NCBI GenBank assembly: GCA_031288535.1
Contig: JAITRF010000062.1
Location: 1 to 46,341, forward strand
From: Desulfovibrio sp.
Lineage (GTDB): Bacteria > Desulfobacterota > Desulfovibrionia > Desulfovibrionales > Desulfovibrionaceae
Direction: 5' to 3'
Length of the DNA stretch: 46,341 nucleotides
The notes below the pieces were generated by a model that was given only the letters and a program-made list of their open reading frames with translations, searched no databases and was not told the origin of the DNA. A program made the translations under genes and the position numbers. Below are positions 28,001 to 34,648 of the stretch, in pieces. Position 1 is the stretch's first letter. Every line of letters starts with the position of its first letter.

Positions 28001-28175
28001 CGAAAACTTCGGATTGACCAAGCTCGGCAGGCTTTCGCGCTGCCTGGAGCGGGCCGCCGAGGCGGATGACGCCGAGGCGGCGGGGGTGCTTCTGGAAGAG
28101 TTGCAGCTGGTGGCCAGGCGTTATCAGAGCGCTTTGCAGGAATGCTTCAACAGTTTCATCCATTACAGGCACTGA
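22068..28175 (+). CDS. Giant 7TM pseudo-histidine-kinase/receiver scaffold with repetitive linker
   Basis: The 2035-residue protein has a signal peptide (about 1-33), a periplasmic domain, and seven membrane helices (about 191-384), the plan of 7TMR-DISM sensors. A kinase-like region (511-651) lacks HisKA: the N-box (LLLQNAVRAC) and DSG survive but the Gly-rich ATP lid is gone. A receiver (726-847) keeps D778 (IFDADMP) and Lys in GKPF, but the first acidic pair is GD and the switch Thr/Ser is Ala. A Pro/Ala linker of about 900 residues holds eight basic motifs of the form G-P-K-V-K-L-x-P-T-R-x-P-R and WTRxY-type motifs. The end (about 1935-2035) resembles an Hpt domain (AENFGLTKLGRLSRCLERAA), but Ser replaces the phospho-His. 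It is likely a signalling scaffold, not an enzyme. GGGAGAG precedes the ATG. Confidence 0.8.
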   Translation: MRNSLEKLKKICFGLGIGLLCAFFASPVAAKVLAADRVAAPESLLPYFSWLADVNGELDIRAVSSEAVQERFAPLAGGIPLRGTGPVWLRLDISRGQPSGMQAAPAARNRLVMRLGQLPPGGAEIFSPEPAAFSAPANWRSERVNSMEEALLPEPGLSPLRVYIRLEEMPGLWFSPGVNPRNAAATDILPSELLLPGIIIAALLACFLRAIAEQSQWALWAALFLGCVLAQSRLPLPLLGRTPLPADLPSLLAPGLSLILLPHVGRRIFFAAGNSLWKNSIFYLCSALGAAIALVPLLSGQLWLARLFPLWPLLLVPLLPVCVSALTARQPGSLAFSGAVAMPVLGAVLALFALKFPDIHPLAAQGGLWGLAVGGLGLALARIPKAARQGGSDLAVSLAEAVGAESFSTLSAQSQYDELPPLEVMRMGDPEAGADVPALPAGDPGSGAEDGAQTEKWEKGVWTKTGAGFSEYPGFAAGRDEEDGMSPGEASPGGEEAGLPPEVLATLRGESEISEAAFIFNIHSLVREVHEMVLPLAKSRGLILSWYIAPVCPALLEGDAPRLRGALALLLQNAVRACVEGVVQLSVRPAPGGQGQGDLLFTISDSGAAKHTDAGFFLAWELSARSGGAFTVDYSPQSGTRIAFTARFAVPSEDAAQTSAPFPALEENFAEAAGESPPEGVQGSFEEGGGSGPGLIAPVGHPQEEAGGADGAEPGRADSGADVKADTPLILLGDMTSHSRRTIAGYLRDFPFENLGECDAEQIRRILQEKTAALLIFDADMPEADIVRSIGTLRAEEDIRGTEPLPVLVIAGHRAQAERLLKAGASHVLGKPFTRQALREQVIAVLPAHAASGAASERTQGQPDSPDLPETRETPAAEAAAQPAAAPREPWTSSYEEERAKVWESPSVRADQGPDLRGPGVAAEETQAVRAWDAEGGREPWSEEPPYAGERRAFADPSIHDLFLDPSIAFLHPGQLAPFHAPRHSTASAETPYHEADAPASGEAAPKPDAAGAGSVPAERTAASEAGDASRTPDAQAENAGAEPGADAPPERKDQAAPGEAPRPLDAGTGSTPDAPPERKAQATPGAPGAAVSGRTVGPKVKLTPARLPRPSRDAAGAAGGSAAGTTAAPSAEPRSAAPHHGPRIKLTPTKLRPPDMDHDASRAAQAAGQATVVPPPAAPGSAAVSPAPVSNAAGPAPSPGTPERSAAPILSGGPSIKLSPTRMPRPLPDGSGALGTAPAAGRATEVPSPAAPASEAAGSAATSAAPASDATGPAPSPGTPERSAAPILSGGPKVKLSPTRVPRPLPDGSGALGTAPTAGRETEAPSPAAQDAAGSAAASPAPASDVAVPAPSPITPERSAATILSGPPKVKLPPTRMPRPLPDGSGAFRTAPAAGRETGTSSPAAPASDATGPAPSPGTPERSAAPILSGGPKVKLSPTRMPRPLPDGSGALGTAPAAGRATEVPSPAAPDTAGSAASSPAPASEAASLASKPVTPGSPATPARTAAAAFQKLRRNITTQPGTPPLSEAKAAGEREGGVPALRKLRRKVAPQPPADAKTSPPAAVAPADAGGKAAAVLPPQAKGVPTEEKSREAFAPAPAAAPPAPSPAAYMSADLETSAWTRSYSAAPSAPAAPENAVAAQADAPPARQTDAEDVSAPKIKVGPTRLPRRSPDAGDDGDSAPQAREASAVPGHTASSIFYSPDDLESSPWTRGYAAPRSDVSTSDRSGVPADPAGPKVKLPPTRLPRKPLEDSDVFGAKTREEAVPERVSAIEAAAANGGAAPMILGLSVDDVTPSKVSSDAEQGGEDSGTGGASFPTDKFDEWFQPHMRTVTQLHPEASALSAIARTIVTEDQPLFVLDDIREDSADADKARSRGSMPGYMRRRPNPGSLLDFVLAPEDADGEKADGDAGTDDRRDFSVTPVPGIEGEHIESAAIPLIPGLVEAIGTALRDAAGGLSEKHTVLAQEAASRLAGRAENFGLTKLGRLSRCLERAAEADDAEAAGVLLEELQLVARRYQSALQECFNSFIHYRH
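25620..26560 (+). repeat. Intragenic tandem repeats in the giant 7TM protein gene
   Basis: Four long near-identical in-frame units recur, with the marker GCGTTCCGCC at about 25679, 25913, 26141 and 26333. The spacings are 234, 228 and 192 bp, all multiples of three. Each unit encodes PAPSPGTPERSAAPILSGG followed by the basic motif and PDGSGALGTAP. The near identity at DNA level implies recent duplication or gene conversion, and length variation between strains is likely. Confidence 0.9.
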
Positions 28176-28181
28176 TCGGCC

Positions 28182-28946
28182 ATGCCGGAAAGCGCGGTTC
28201 CGCCCCGGCAGGCCCACGCCCTGATCCCCGTACGTTACGCTTCGAGCCGTCTGCCCGGCAAACCCCTGCTGCCTCTTAAAGGGCGGCCCATGTTTTATCA
28301 CGTCTGGAGGCGGGCGAGGCTCTGTCCCGGTCTTTCCTCGGTCACCCTGGCCACGGATGACGAGAGGATACGGCGCGCCGCATCGGAACTGGACGTGCCC
28401 GTGCTTATGACCTCACCCGCGCATGCGAGCGGCACGGATCGCGTCCATGAAGCCGCGCGTCTGCTCAAGCTTCCGCGAAAAGCCTTGATCGTGAACATCC
28501 AGGGCGACGAACCGGCCCTTGACCCGGGGCTTGTCAGCCTGCTGCTGGGCGCCTTTGCGGATCCGGCGGTAGAGGCGGCCACCGCCGCCCATCCCCTGGA
28601 CGCGGCCGACTTCGCGCGCGTGGACAAGGTCAAGGTGGTGCTGGACAGGACCGGCGACGCCCTCTATTTTTCCCGCGCCCTCATCCCCTGCGCCAGGGAC
28701 GACGGGTGGGCCGCCCCGCCGCTCGGACACATCGGCATTTACGCCTTCACCTTTCCCACTTTGGAAAAATTCGTCGGCCTCCCCCCCTCGCCGCTTGAGC
28801 GCACGGAGAAATTGGAGCAGTTGAGGCTTTTGGAAAACGGGATCAAGATGCGGGTAGTTTTGACAGACAGGGCTTCGCCCGGAGTGGATCGGGCGGAAGA
28901 CCTGGAAGCGGTTCTGCCCTATGTGGACGATTATTCCACGGTTTAA
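28182..28946 (+). CDS. kdsB: 3-deoxy-manno-octulosonate cytidylyltransferase (CMP-KDO synthetase)
   Basis: KdsB activates KDO as CMP-KDO for the LPS inner core, so the host is Gram-negative. The 254-residue protein shows the nucleotide-binding N-terminus [44 protein letters not shown], the catalytic [29 protein letters not shown] and the C-terminal [11 protein letters not shown]. The start lies 6 nt after the stop of the giant gene with only a weak Shine-Dalgarno, suggesting translational coupling. It is the last gene of the cutA-to-kdsB run. Confidence 0.96.
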   Translation: MPESAVPPRQAHALIPVRYASSRLPGKPLLPLKGRPMFYHVWRRARLCPGLSSVTLATDDERIRRAASELDVPVLMTSPAHASGTDRVHEAARLLKLPRKALIVNIQGDEPALDPGLVSLLLGAFADPAVEAATAAHPLDAADFARVDKVKVVLDRTGDALYFSRALIPCARDDGWAAPPLGHIGIYAFTFPTLEKFVGLPPSPLERTEKLEQLRLLENGIKMRVVLTDRASPGVDRAEDLEAVLPYVDDYSTV

Positions 28947-28964
28947 TGCGTCGCAAGTCGCTGC

Positions 28965-29046
28965 GGAGCCGGACACCCGGCACAACCGTTACCGTTGCTT
29001 CCTTTCAGACCTGGCGGGGTTGGCGGCGTTACCGCCGCCCGGCTCC
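28965..29046 (-). ncRNA. ffs: Signal recognition particle RNA (small bacterial type)
   Basis: On the minus strand the ends GGAGCCGG and CCGGCTCC pair (29046-29039 with 28972-28965). The apical region reads CCAGGTCTGAAAGGAAGCAACGG, containing the conserved SRP motif GGTC-TGAAA-GGAAGCA that binds Ffh. The overall single hairpin of about 82-100 nt is the standard Gram-negative 4.5S form. It runs opposite to kdsB, whose stop is 18 nt away. Exact mature ends are uncertain by several nucleotides. Confidence 0.92.
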
Positions 29047-29118
29047 AGGGCGTTTATCGCCCGAAGAGCGGGCTTCTGTCAACCGGCAAGCCACGATATG
29101 ACAGGGGGCATCCATAAC

Positions 29119-29248
29119 ATTTTGCGCTTGAGATTGTCGTTTGACGGCGGGCGCAGCCCGCCTGCGCCAATCTCGCGGACGGTGTTCCGCTTCGCTTCAC
29201 ACCGTCAGAGCATTTGTCGGAAAGATACTTTCAATGACAAAATGCTCT
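29119..29248 (-). repeat. Dispersed ~125-bp palindromic repeat, copy F (inverted)
   Basis: This is the inverted counterpart of copy A, with CGGACGGTGTTCCGCTTCGC / TCACACCGTC in the middle and GACAAAATGCTCT at the end. It lies between the SRP RNA gene and the encapsulin-operon terminator. Copies A and F form a distinct subfamily. Confidence 0.82.
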
Positions 29249-29281
29249 AAAATTTCATTATGATTTACGGTTCAAGAAAAT

Positions 29282-29311
29282 CCGGACTGAAAAGCGCGAT
29301 TTTCAGTCCGG
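29282..29311 (-). terminator. Intrinsic terminator of the encapsulin operon
   Basis: A 12-bp perfect stem CCGGACTGAAAA/TTTTCAGTCCGG with a 6-nt loop is followed, on the minus strand, by ATTTTCTTG. It lies 29 nt beyond the stop codon of the cysteine desulfurase gene. Confidence 0.85.
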
Positions 29312-29339
29312 TTACGCATACGGAGAGGGGATTGGGAGA

Positions 29340-30830
29340 TCAGCCGTGCAAGCGCGCAAGCGACAGGAGGGTGCGCGCGAGATGCTCGATTTCCCCGGGC
29401 GTGTTGTAGAAAGCTATGGACGGACGCACGGTCGCTTCATAGCCGAAATGGCGCAGGACGGGCTGGGCGCAGTGATGTCCGGCGCGCACGGCTATCCCCG
29501 CCTCGTTCAGATACCGCCCCACATCCTCCGGGTTACGGCCGTCCAGCACAAAAGAGAGCACGCCGGCCCGGCGCGTGGCCGTGCCCACCGGACGCAGGCC
29601 GGGAACGCGCCTGAGCTCGTCGATGCCGTAGGCCAGCAGTTCCTGCTCGTATCTGGCGATGTTGTCCATGCCTATGGCCGAGACATAGTCGATGGCCGCC
29701 CCCAGGCCCACCGCGCCGGCGATGTTGCCGGTGCCGGCCTCGAATTTTTCCGGGGCTTTTTTGTAGGAGGTGCGCGCAAAGGTCACGTCTGCGATCATGT
29801 TCCCCCCGCCCTGCCAGGGTCTGGCCGCTTCCAACAGCTCGCTTTTGCCGTACAGGACCCCGATGCCGGTCGGCCCGAATATCTTGTGCCCGGAAAAAGC
29901 GAAAAAGTCGGCGTCCAGCGCGCTCACGTCCACCGGCATGTGCGAGACGGACTGCGCGCCGTCCACGCATATGCGCACCCCTCGCGCATGCGCGACGGCG
30001 ATCAGTTCCTCAAGAGGCGTAACCGTGCCCAGCGCATTGGACACATGCGTCACGGAAACGAAACGGGTGTTGCGGTTAAAGAGCTTCGCGTATTCGGAGA
30101 CAAGTATCTGTCCGCTCGCGTCCACCGGGGCCACGCGCAGCAAAGCCCCGGTTTCTTCGGCGAGGATCTGCCAGGGCACTATGTTGGAATGGTGTTCCAA
30201 AAGGGTGAGGATGATCTCGTCTCCGGGACGCAGCAGGGGGCGGACGTAGGCGTTGGCGACCAGATTCAGGGCTTCCGTCGCGCCCCGCACAAAGACGACG
30301 CTTTCCGGACCGGAGGCGCCGATGAAGGCGGCGACTTTGGCGCGCGCCCCTTCATACGCGTCGGTCGAGCGCCCGGCCAGGGCGTGCGCGCCGCGATGCA
30401 CGTTCGAGTTTTCATGTTCGTAATAATAGCGGAGCCGCTCAATGACCTGCCCGGGGCGCTGGGTCGTGGCCGCGTTGTCCAGCCAGACCAGTTGCCGGCC
30501 CTTGATCTTTTCCGCAAGTATGGGGAAATCGGCCCGAATTTTTTCCAGCGGGTATTCTCCCACATAGGGGAGGGCCGCCTGCCGCGGCGGGGAGACAGGG
30601 GCTCCGGCATCCGAAGCGGCTTGAGCGCCCGGCGTTGCGCCGTCCTGCGCGACCACGAGCGGGGCGTAGGAAGGATTCGGCTCCCCCGCTTCCGGGCCGG
30701 GCGCGTAACCGGCCGCGGGATATGCGAGCCCCGGCAGATATTCGGCCAGACGTCCGGCCGCGAACGCCGCCAGCTCCCGTTCATCGGGCAGTCCCCAGAG
30801 TTTCGGGGCGCTATTTGTAGTTGTACTCAT
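29340..30830 (-). CDS. Encapsulin cargo: SufS-type cysteine desulfurase with N-terminal targeting extension
   Basis: This PLP enzyme takes sulfur from cysteine as a Cys persulfide, leaving alanine. The 496-residue product has a SufS-like catalytic core from about residue 88 (LEKIRADFPIL): PLP-lysine K316 in FSGHKIFGPTG, LLEHHSN, and nucleophile C454 in GHHCAQPVL. Ahead of it is an N-terminal extension of about 85 residues, rich in Pro, Ala and Gly (LWGLPDERELAAFAAG and Tyr-Pro segments). Ordinary SufS (about 405 aa) lacks this, and family 2A encapsulin cargo desulfurases use such a tail for loading. Its ATG lies inside the shell gene (20-nt overlap) with GGAGAATACC before it. Cargo status is inferred from the extension and gene order. 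Confidence 0.9.
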   Translation of the reverse strand: MSTTTNSAPKLWGLPDERELAAFAAGRLAEYLPGLAYPAAGYAPGPEAGEPNPSYAPLVVAQDGATPGAQAASDAGAPVSPPRQAALPYVGEYPLEKIRADFPILAEKIKGRQLVWLDNAATTQRPGQVIERLRYYYEHENSNVHRGAHALAGRSTDAYEGARAKVAAFIGASGPESVVFVRGATEALNLVANAYVRPLLRPGDEIILTLLEHHSNIVPWQILAEETGALLRVAPVDASGQILVSEYAKLFNRNTRFVSVTHVSNALGTVTPLEELIAVAHARGVRICVDGAQSVSHMPVDVSALDADFFAFSGHKIFGPTGIGVLYGKSELLEAARPWQGGGNMIADVTFARTSYKKAPEKFEAGTGNIAGAVGLGAAIDYVSAIGMDNIARYEQELLAYGIDELRRVPGLRPVGTATRRAGVLSFVLDGRNPEDVGRYLNEAGIAVRAGHHCAQPVLRHFGYEATVRPSIAFYNTPGEIEHLARTLLSLARLHG

Positions 30831-31761
30831 GGTATTCTCCGACTTCGACGTCTTCCAGCACCGCCAGCGCGTCATCGGCGAGAACGGCGGCGGAGCAATA
30901 CAGCGAGAGCAGGTAGGAGGCGACGCCGTTGTCGTCTATGCCCCGGAAGCGCACGGACAAACCGCGGGACTGCTCGCCCTGAAGACCGGCCTGGTAGAGG
31001 CCGATGACGCCGCGCCTGGCCTCGCCGGTGCGCACCAGCAGGATATTGGTCTTGCCGCCCTTGGCTTTGGGCGTTTTCAGCCCGTCCACCAGCAGTTTGT
31101 CGGTGGGGACGATCGGCACCCCCCGCCAAAGGATGAACACTCCGCCCGCGATGTTGGCGGTAGCCGGCGGCACGCCCCGGCGCGTGCATTCGCGTCCGAA
31201 GGCCGCGAGTGCCCTGGGATGGGCCAGGAAAAAGGAGGGCTCTTTCCAGACCTTGGTCAGAAGTTCATCAAGGTCATCCGGAGTGGGGGCGTTTTTGAGC
31301 GGTTTGACGCGCTGGGAATCGGCCGCGTTTTTCAGCAGGCCGTAATCGTCGTTGTTGATGATCTGGCTTTCCTGGCGCTCTTTCAGACTCTCGACGGCCA
31401 AGGCTATCTGTTCGCCGATCTGATCGTAAGGCGAACTGTAGACGTCGGCAACTTTCGTGTCCACATTGATAATGGTGGAAATGGAGTTCAGCCGGTATTC
31501 GCGGGGTTTTTCCCGGTAAGGGACGTAGCCCTGCGGGATATCGACGCTGCCGGGGTCCTGGCTGCACAGGACCTCAAGCGGGGTATCCCCTTCGACAACC
31601 CTGTTCACGCGGTAGATGCCCGCTTCAAGCGCCTTGAATTCCAGCAGCCTGGTAAGCCAGCGCGGCGTCAGCGCCCCATACTGGGGCCTGGTTTTCGTCA
31701 CATCGGCAAGCTGATAAGCCGCATCGCGTCCCAAGGCGTTAATGGCGGTTTTGTCGGACAT
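30811..31761 (-). CDS. Family 2A encapsulin shell protein (SrpI-like)
   Basis: The 316-residue protein matches the family 2A encapsulin shell (HK97 capsid fold) known from cyanobacterial SrpI: KTRPQYGALTPRWLTRLLEF, EAGIYRVNRV, the E-loop/P-domain region PREYRLNSISTIINVDTKV, YSSPYDQIGEQ, APTPDDLDELLTKVWKEP, FGRECTRRGVPPAT, and the C-terminal CSAAVLADDALAVLEDVEV. It has no cyclic-nucleotide-binding insertion, so it is 2A rather than 2B. Sixty copies would build an icosahedral shell around the desulfurase encoded just downstream. GGAGG precedes the ATG. The gene is 21 nt after the MoeB-rhodanese gene and overlaps the cargo gene. Confidence 0.95.
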   Translation of the reverse strand: MSDKTAINALGRDAAYQLADVTKTRPQYGALTPRWLTRLLEFKALEAGIYRVNRVVEGDTPLEVLCSQDPGSVDIPQGYVPYREKPREYRLNSISTIINVDTKVADVYSSPYDQIGEQIALAVESLKERQESQIINNDDYGLLKNAADSQRVKPLKNAPTPDDLDELLTKVWKEPSFFLAHPRALAAFGRECTRRGVPPATANIAGGVFILWRGVPIVPTDKLLVDGLKTPKAKGGKTNILLVRTGEARRGVIGLYQAGLQGEQSRGLSVRFRGIDDNGVASYLLSLYCSAAVLADDALAVLEDVEVGEYHEYNYK

Positions 31762-31782
31762 GGTCCCTCCTTTCGGTATCGG

Positions 31783-32946
31783 TCAGTATTGGGTTAATCC
31801 TGTATCAATCTCCCGCGCCCAGGAATTCAATCCCTCGGCGAGGTTGAACATCCTTCCCCGGTATCCGGCCCTGCGCAGTTCCCGTATGGCATAGAGGCTG
31901 CGTTGCCCGATCTTGCAGATAAACACCGCGTCCACGGAAGGGTCGAACTCGTCCATGCGCCGCACCAGTTGTCCGAAGGGCACGACCTTGGCGTTCTCGA
32001 AGCGGATCAGCGTCTGCTCGTGAGGTTCCCGGATGTCGATAATCTGAAGCGGCTCACGGCGGTCCAGGCGGTCCCTGAGTTCTACGGCCGTCAGACTTTG
32101 CACGGGTGCTTCCTCTTTCCGGTTCAATCCGCAGAACTCCTCATAATCGATCAGTTCGGTAATGCGGGGATGTTCGCCGCAGACCGGGCAATTCGGGTCC
32201 TTGTCCAGGCTGAATTCCCGCGCGCGCATCTCCCATGCGTCAAAAAGCAGCAGCCTGCCCGTAAGTCCGTGCCCGCCGCCCAGGATCAGCTTGATCGCCT
32301 CGCAGGCCTGGATGGCCCCGATGATCCCGGGCAAAGCGCCCATAACGCCGCCTTCGCCGCAGGACGGAACCAGACCGGGCGGAGGCGGCGCCGGATGCAG
32401 GCAACGGTAACAAGGCCCCCTTCGCGCGTCGAAAACCGTGGCCTGCCCCTCGAATTGCAGGATGGAGCCGTAGACGAGAGGTATGCCCAGAAGCACGCAG
32501 GCGTCGTTTATCAGATAGCGCGTGGGGAAATTGTCCGTTCCGTCCGCCACCACATCGTAGCCTTTCAGGACGGACAAGGCGTTTTTGGCGGTGAGTCTGG
32601 TGTTGTGGACAATCACCTTGAGCGCTGGATTTACGTCCTTGACCCTGTCTCTGGCGGAAGCCGTTTTCGGCCGGTCGATATCCTTTACGGAATGGAGGAT
32701 CTGGCGCTGCAGGTTGGATTCCTCCACGAGGTCGAAGTCCAGCAGTCCCAGGGTGCCGATGCCCGCGGCGGCCAGATAGAGGGCCAGGGGCGAACCCAGT
32801 CCGCCTGTTCCCGCAATCAGCACGCGCGCCGCCTTGAGGCGTCGCTGGCCCCCAAGCCCGACCTCGGGCAGCAAAAGATGGCGGCTGTAGCGGCTCATCT
32901 CGTGCCCGGAGAGTTCTTCCAGACGGTCTTCGGAAATAATGCTCAC
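31783..32946 (-). CDS. MoeB/ThiF-type adenylyltransferase fused to rhodanese (MoeZ/Uba4-like)
   Basis: The 387-residue protein has an E1-like ThiF domain (about 1-270) with ATP loop AGTGGLGSP, DFDLVEESNLQRQ, the metal-binding CxxC pairs (CYRCLHP, CPVCGEH) and the GSILQFEGQATVFD strand. A C-terminal rhodanese domain (about 285-387) carries the persulfide cysteine C344 in the loop CKIGQR. Such proteins adenylate the C-terminus of ubiquitin-like sulfur carriers and hand over sulfur from a desulfurase. Placement as first gene of the encapsulin operon suggests it passes on sulfur from the encapsulated desulfurase; this is inferred. The start is GTG at 32946 with AAGGG upstream. No sulfur-carrier gene lies in the window. 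Confidence 0.92.
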   Translation of the reverse strand: MSIISEDRLEELSGHEMSRYSRHLLLPEVGLGGQRRLKAARVLIAGTGGLGSPLALYLAAAGIGTLGLLDFDLVEESNLQRQILHSVKDIDRPKTASARDRVKDVNPALKVIVHNTRLTAKNALSVLKGYDVVADGTDNFPTRYLINDACVLLGIPLVYGSILQFEGQATVFDARRGPCYRCLHPAPPPPGLVPSCGEGGVMGALPGIIGAIQACEAIKLILGGGHGLTGRLLLFDAWEMRAREFSLDKDPNCPVCGEHPRITELIDYEEFCGLNRKEEAPVQSLTAVELRDRLDRREPLQIIDIREPHEQTLIRFENAKVVPFGQLVRRMDEFDPSVDAVFICKIGQRSLYAIRELRRAGYRGRMFNLAEGLNSWAREIDTGLTQY

Positions 32947-33265
32947 GCGTTTGCCCTTTGCCGCCCTCCGGCGGCGCTCGGGTTTCCGCCGCCGCGGCGG
33001 CCGCCGATCTTCCGATTTGCATTATCCGGGCGCAGGCTGCGGGGGAACTATTTTTTTCTTATAGACATATACCGCTCATGCATAACCTCCTCCGCCGGAG
33101 CCTAGGGAAGGGCTGATTAATTGGAGCTCCGCCCCAAACTCCGCCGGGAGCGCGTCAGCCGTAGGCGAGATTCCGAGCCGTACTGATGACGACAGCAGTT
33201 ATAAAGATTTCCCCCGGCCCCCTCGATAATAACTCATTGAAATATCTATTGGGCGTACAGAGGAC

Positions 33266-33350
33266 AAAGCCCGCCTGCAAGCATTTCGCGGCAAGGATTT
33301 GCAAGCAAATCCTTACAGAGCAGACCAAGTTTTCAAAGTTGAACCACTCC
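33266..33350 (-). repeat. Dispersed palindromic repeat, copy G (inverted, partial)
   Basis: This copy has AAAGCCCGCCTGCAAGCATT, the hairpin AAGGATTTGCAAGCAAATCCTT and the end GAACCACTCC, as in copy C. It lacks one terminal part. The rest of the 32947-33461 interval holds the AT-rich presumptive promoter region of the encapsulin operon (around 33040-33090), without a box I would defend, and no gene. Confidence 0.7.
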
Positions 33351-33461
33351 AGCCGGCGCAGGCGACAGGGAAACGGCGTTTTCTTCGGGGTTTTCCTCCG
33401 TTGCCAAAAGGGGCGGGGTCGGATATGAGTTCACAGAGCGACCTGGACGCCAGGAACGATC

Positions 33462-33926
33462 ATGCCCGAGAAGAATGCCCCCTTCACCATGGAAAATGTG
33501 ATGCAGCGCATAATAGAACTGCGCGGGCAGAGGATTATGCTGGATTCCGACCTGGCCGCCCTCTACGGCGTGGACACCAAAACCGTGATCAGGGCCGTGA
33601 AGCGCAATATCCTCCGCTTTCCCAAAGATTTCATGTTCCAGTTGAACAATGGGGAATGGGAAACCCTGAAGTCCCTGGACGGCGCCCCGAACGCGCGGGG
33701 CGTCAGACGTTTTCCCCCGCTCGCCTTCACGGAACACGGCATCCTCATGCTTTCGACGGTCCTCGGGTCTTCACGCGCCAGAGAAATGAACCTGCTGATC
33801 ATCCGCACCTTCGTTTGGCTGCGCCAGACGGTGCCGGTCTATCAGGAAGCGGCCTCCGACCTGCGGGAGATAATCGCGGCCCTGCAGCGCCTGATCGTCT
33901 CCAAGGCGAAGAAGAGCGGGCACTGA
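33462..33926 (+). CDS. ORF6N-domain DNA-binding-type protein
   Basis: The 154-residue protein carries the phage-associated ORF6N (KilA-N-related) domain: IIELRGQRIMLDSDLAALYGVDTK, AVKRNILRFPKDFMFQL, FPPLAFTEHGILMLSTVL and the closing RTFVWLRQ. Such domains occur in phage antirepressor-like proteins and as scattered chromosomal genes of unknown role. ATG at 33462 has a weak Shine-Dalgarno; ATG at 33489 is a possible alternative. GC content resembles the core genome, but it borders the lower-GC accessory genes, so it may mark the edge of an acquired segment. Confidence 0.85.
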   Translation: MPEKNAPFTMENVMQRIIELRGQRIMLDSDLAALYGVDTKTVIRAVKRNILRFPKDFMFQLNNGEWETLKSLDGAPNARGVRRFPPLAFTEHGILMLSTVLGSSRAREMNLLIIRTFVWLRQTVPVYQEAASDLREIIAALQRLIVSKAKKSGH

Positions 33927-33967
33927 TTGCGCGCGCGAGGCTATGGAAATAGACAGAAGGAAGAAGT

Positions 33968-34573
33968 ATGAAAAAATATTTGGTGTTCTTTATAGCCGTA
34001 ATGAATTTGTGGATGACGGGATGCGCAAGCAATCTTATGCAGCCAGTTGATCCGGCTGTGATAAATACAGCTATTTCTCAAAAAGAATCTGGTATCGTCT
34101 TTTTCAGGCCGTCAGCTTTAGGAGGAGTGTTTCACTCTCCAGTGCTTGAAGTGAAACAAGATGGGAGTTTGAATTTCATCGCCAATGTCGCTGCTAAAGC
34201 AAAGTTTTTACATAAAACAAATCCTGGAAAACATCTGTATCTCATCGACGGGGAGTTCGGCTACTTCATGGAAGCAGAGCTTGACGCCGGGAAAATATAC
34301 TATGCTTATGTCATACCTAAAATTGGATGGTGGAGACCACGGTTTGATTTTACTCCGGTTACTAATATGGATTTGATATCGGAAACATTTCAGAGTGATT
34401 TTGCTCAGTGCAAGTGGTATGAAAACACAATGGAAGGTAATAACTGGTTTTTAAGCAATAAGCCCTCCCTTGAGAAAAGGTATTCCAACTTGATCTACAG
34501 ATATCAAAACATTAAGCTAGAAAATAAAGTAAAGATGTTGCCAGAATACGGAAGTCGAGTTTTTATTCAATAG
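33968..34573 (+). CDS. Hypothetical lipoprotein, DUF2846-like
   Basis: The 201-residue product starts with a lipoprotein signal (MKKYLVFFIAVMNLWMTGC, lipobox MTGC, lipidated Cys19). The body (SGIVFFRPSALGGVFHSPVLEVKQDG and PGKHLYLIDGEFGYFMEAEL) resembles the DUF2846-like beta-rich domain of small bacterial lipoproteins of unknown function. Base composition is clearly more AT-rich than the surrounding genes, pointing to recent acquisition. AGAAGGAAGAAGT precedes the ATG. It converges on the toxin gene of the next locus. Confidence 0.7.
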   Translation: MKKYLVFFIAVMNLWMTGCASNLMQPVDPAVINTAISQKESGIVFFRPSALGGVFHSPVLEVKQDGSLNFIANVAAKAKFLHKTNPGKHLYLIDGEFGYFMEAELDAGKIYYAYVIPKIGWWRPRFDFTPVTNMDLISETFQSDFAQCKWYENTMEGNNWFLSNKPSLEKRYSNLIYRYQNIKLENKVKMLPEYGSRVFIQ

Positions 34574-34648
34574 CGGTGCTGTAGATGATCTCAGGCGCAA
34601 GTAGGCCATAATATGCAAACATTGCGGCCGTAATTTGCCAAACACGAT

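Noticed and set aside
29340..30830. Desulfurase as an ordinary SUF-system SufS
   Set aside because: No sufB, sufC, sufD or sufU/E genes are adjacent, the N-terminal extension is foreign to SufS, and the gene overlaps an encapsulin shell gene.
29346..31007. 553-codon plus-strand frame across the desulfurase gene
   Set aside because: Antisense to a gene with intact catalytic Lys and Cys motifs; no support of its own.
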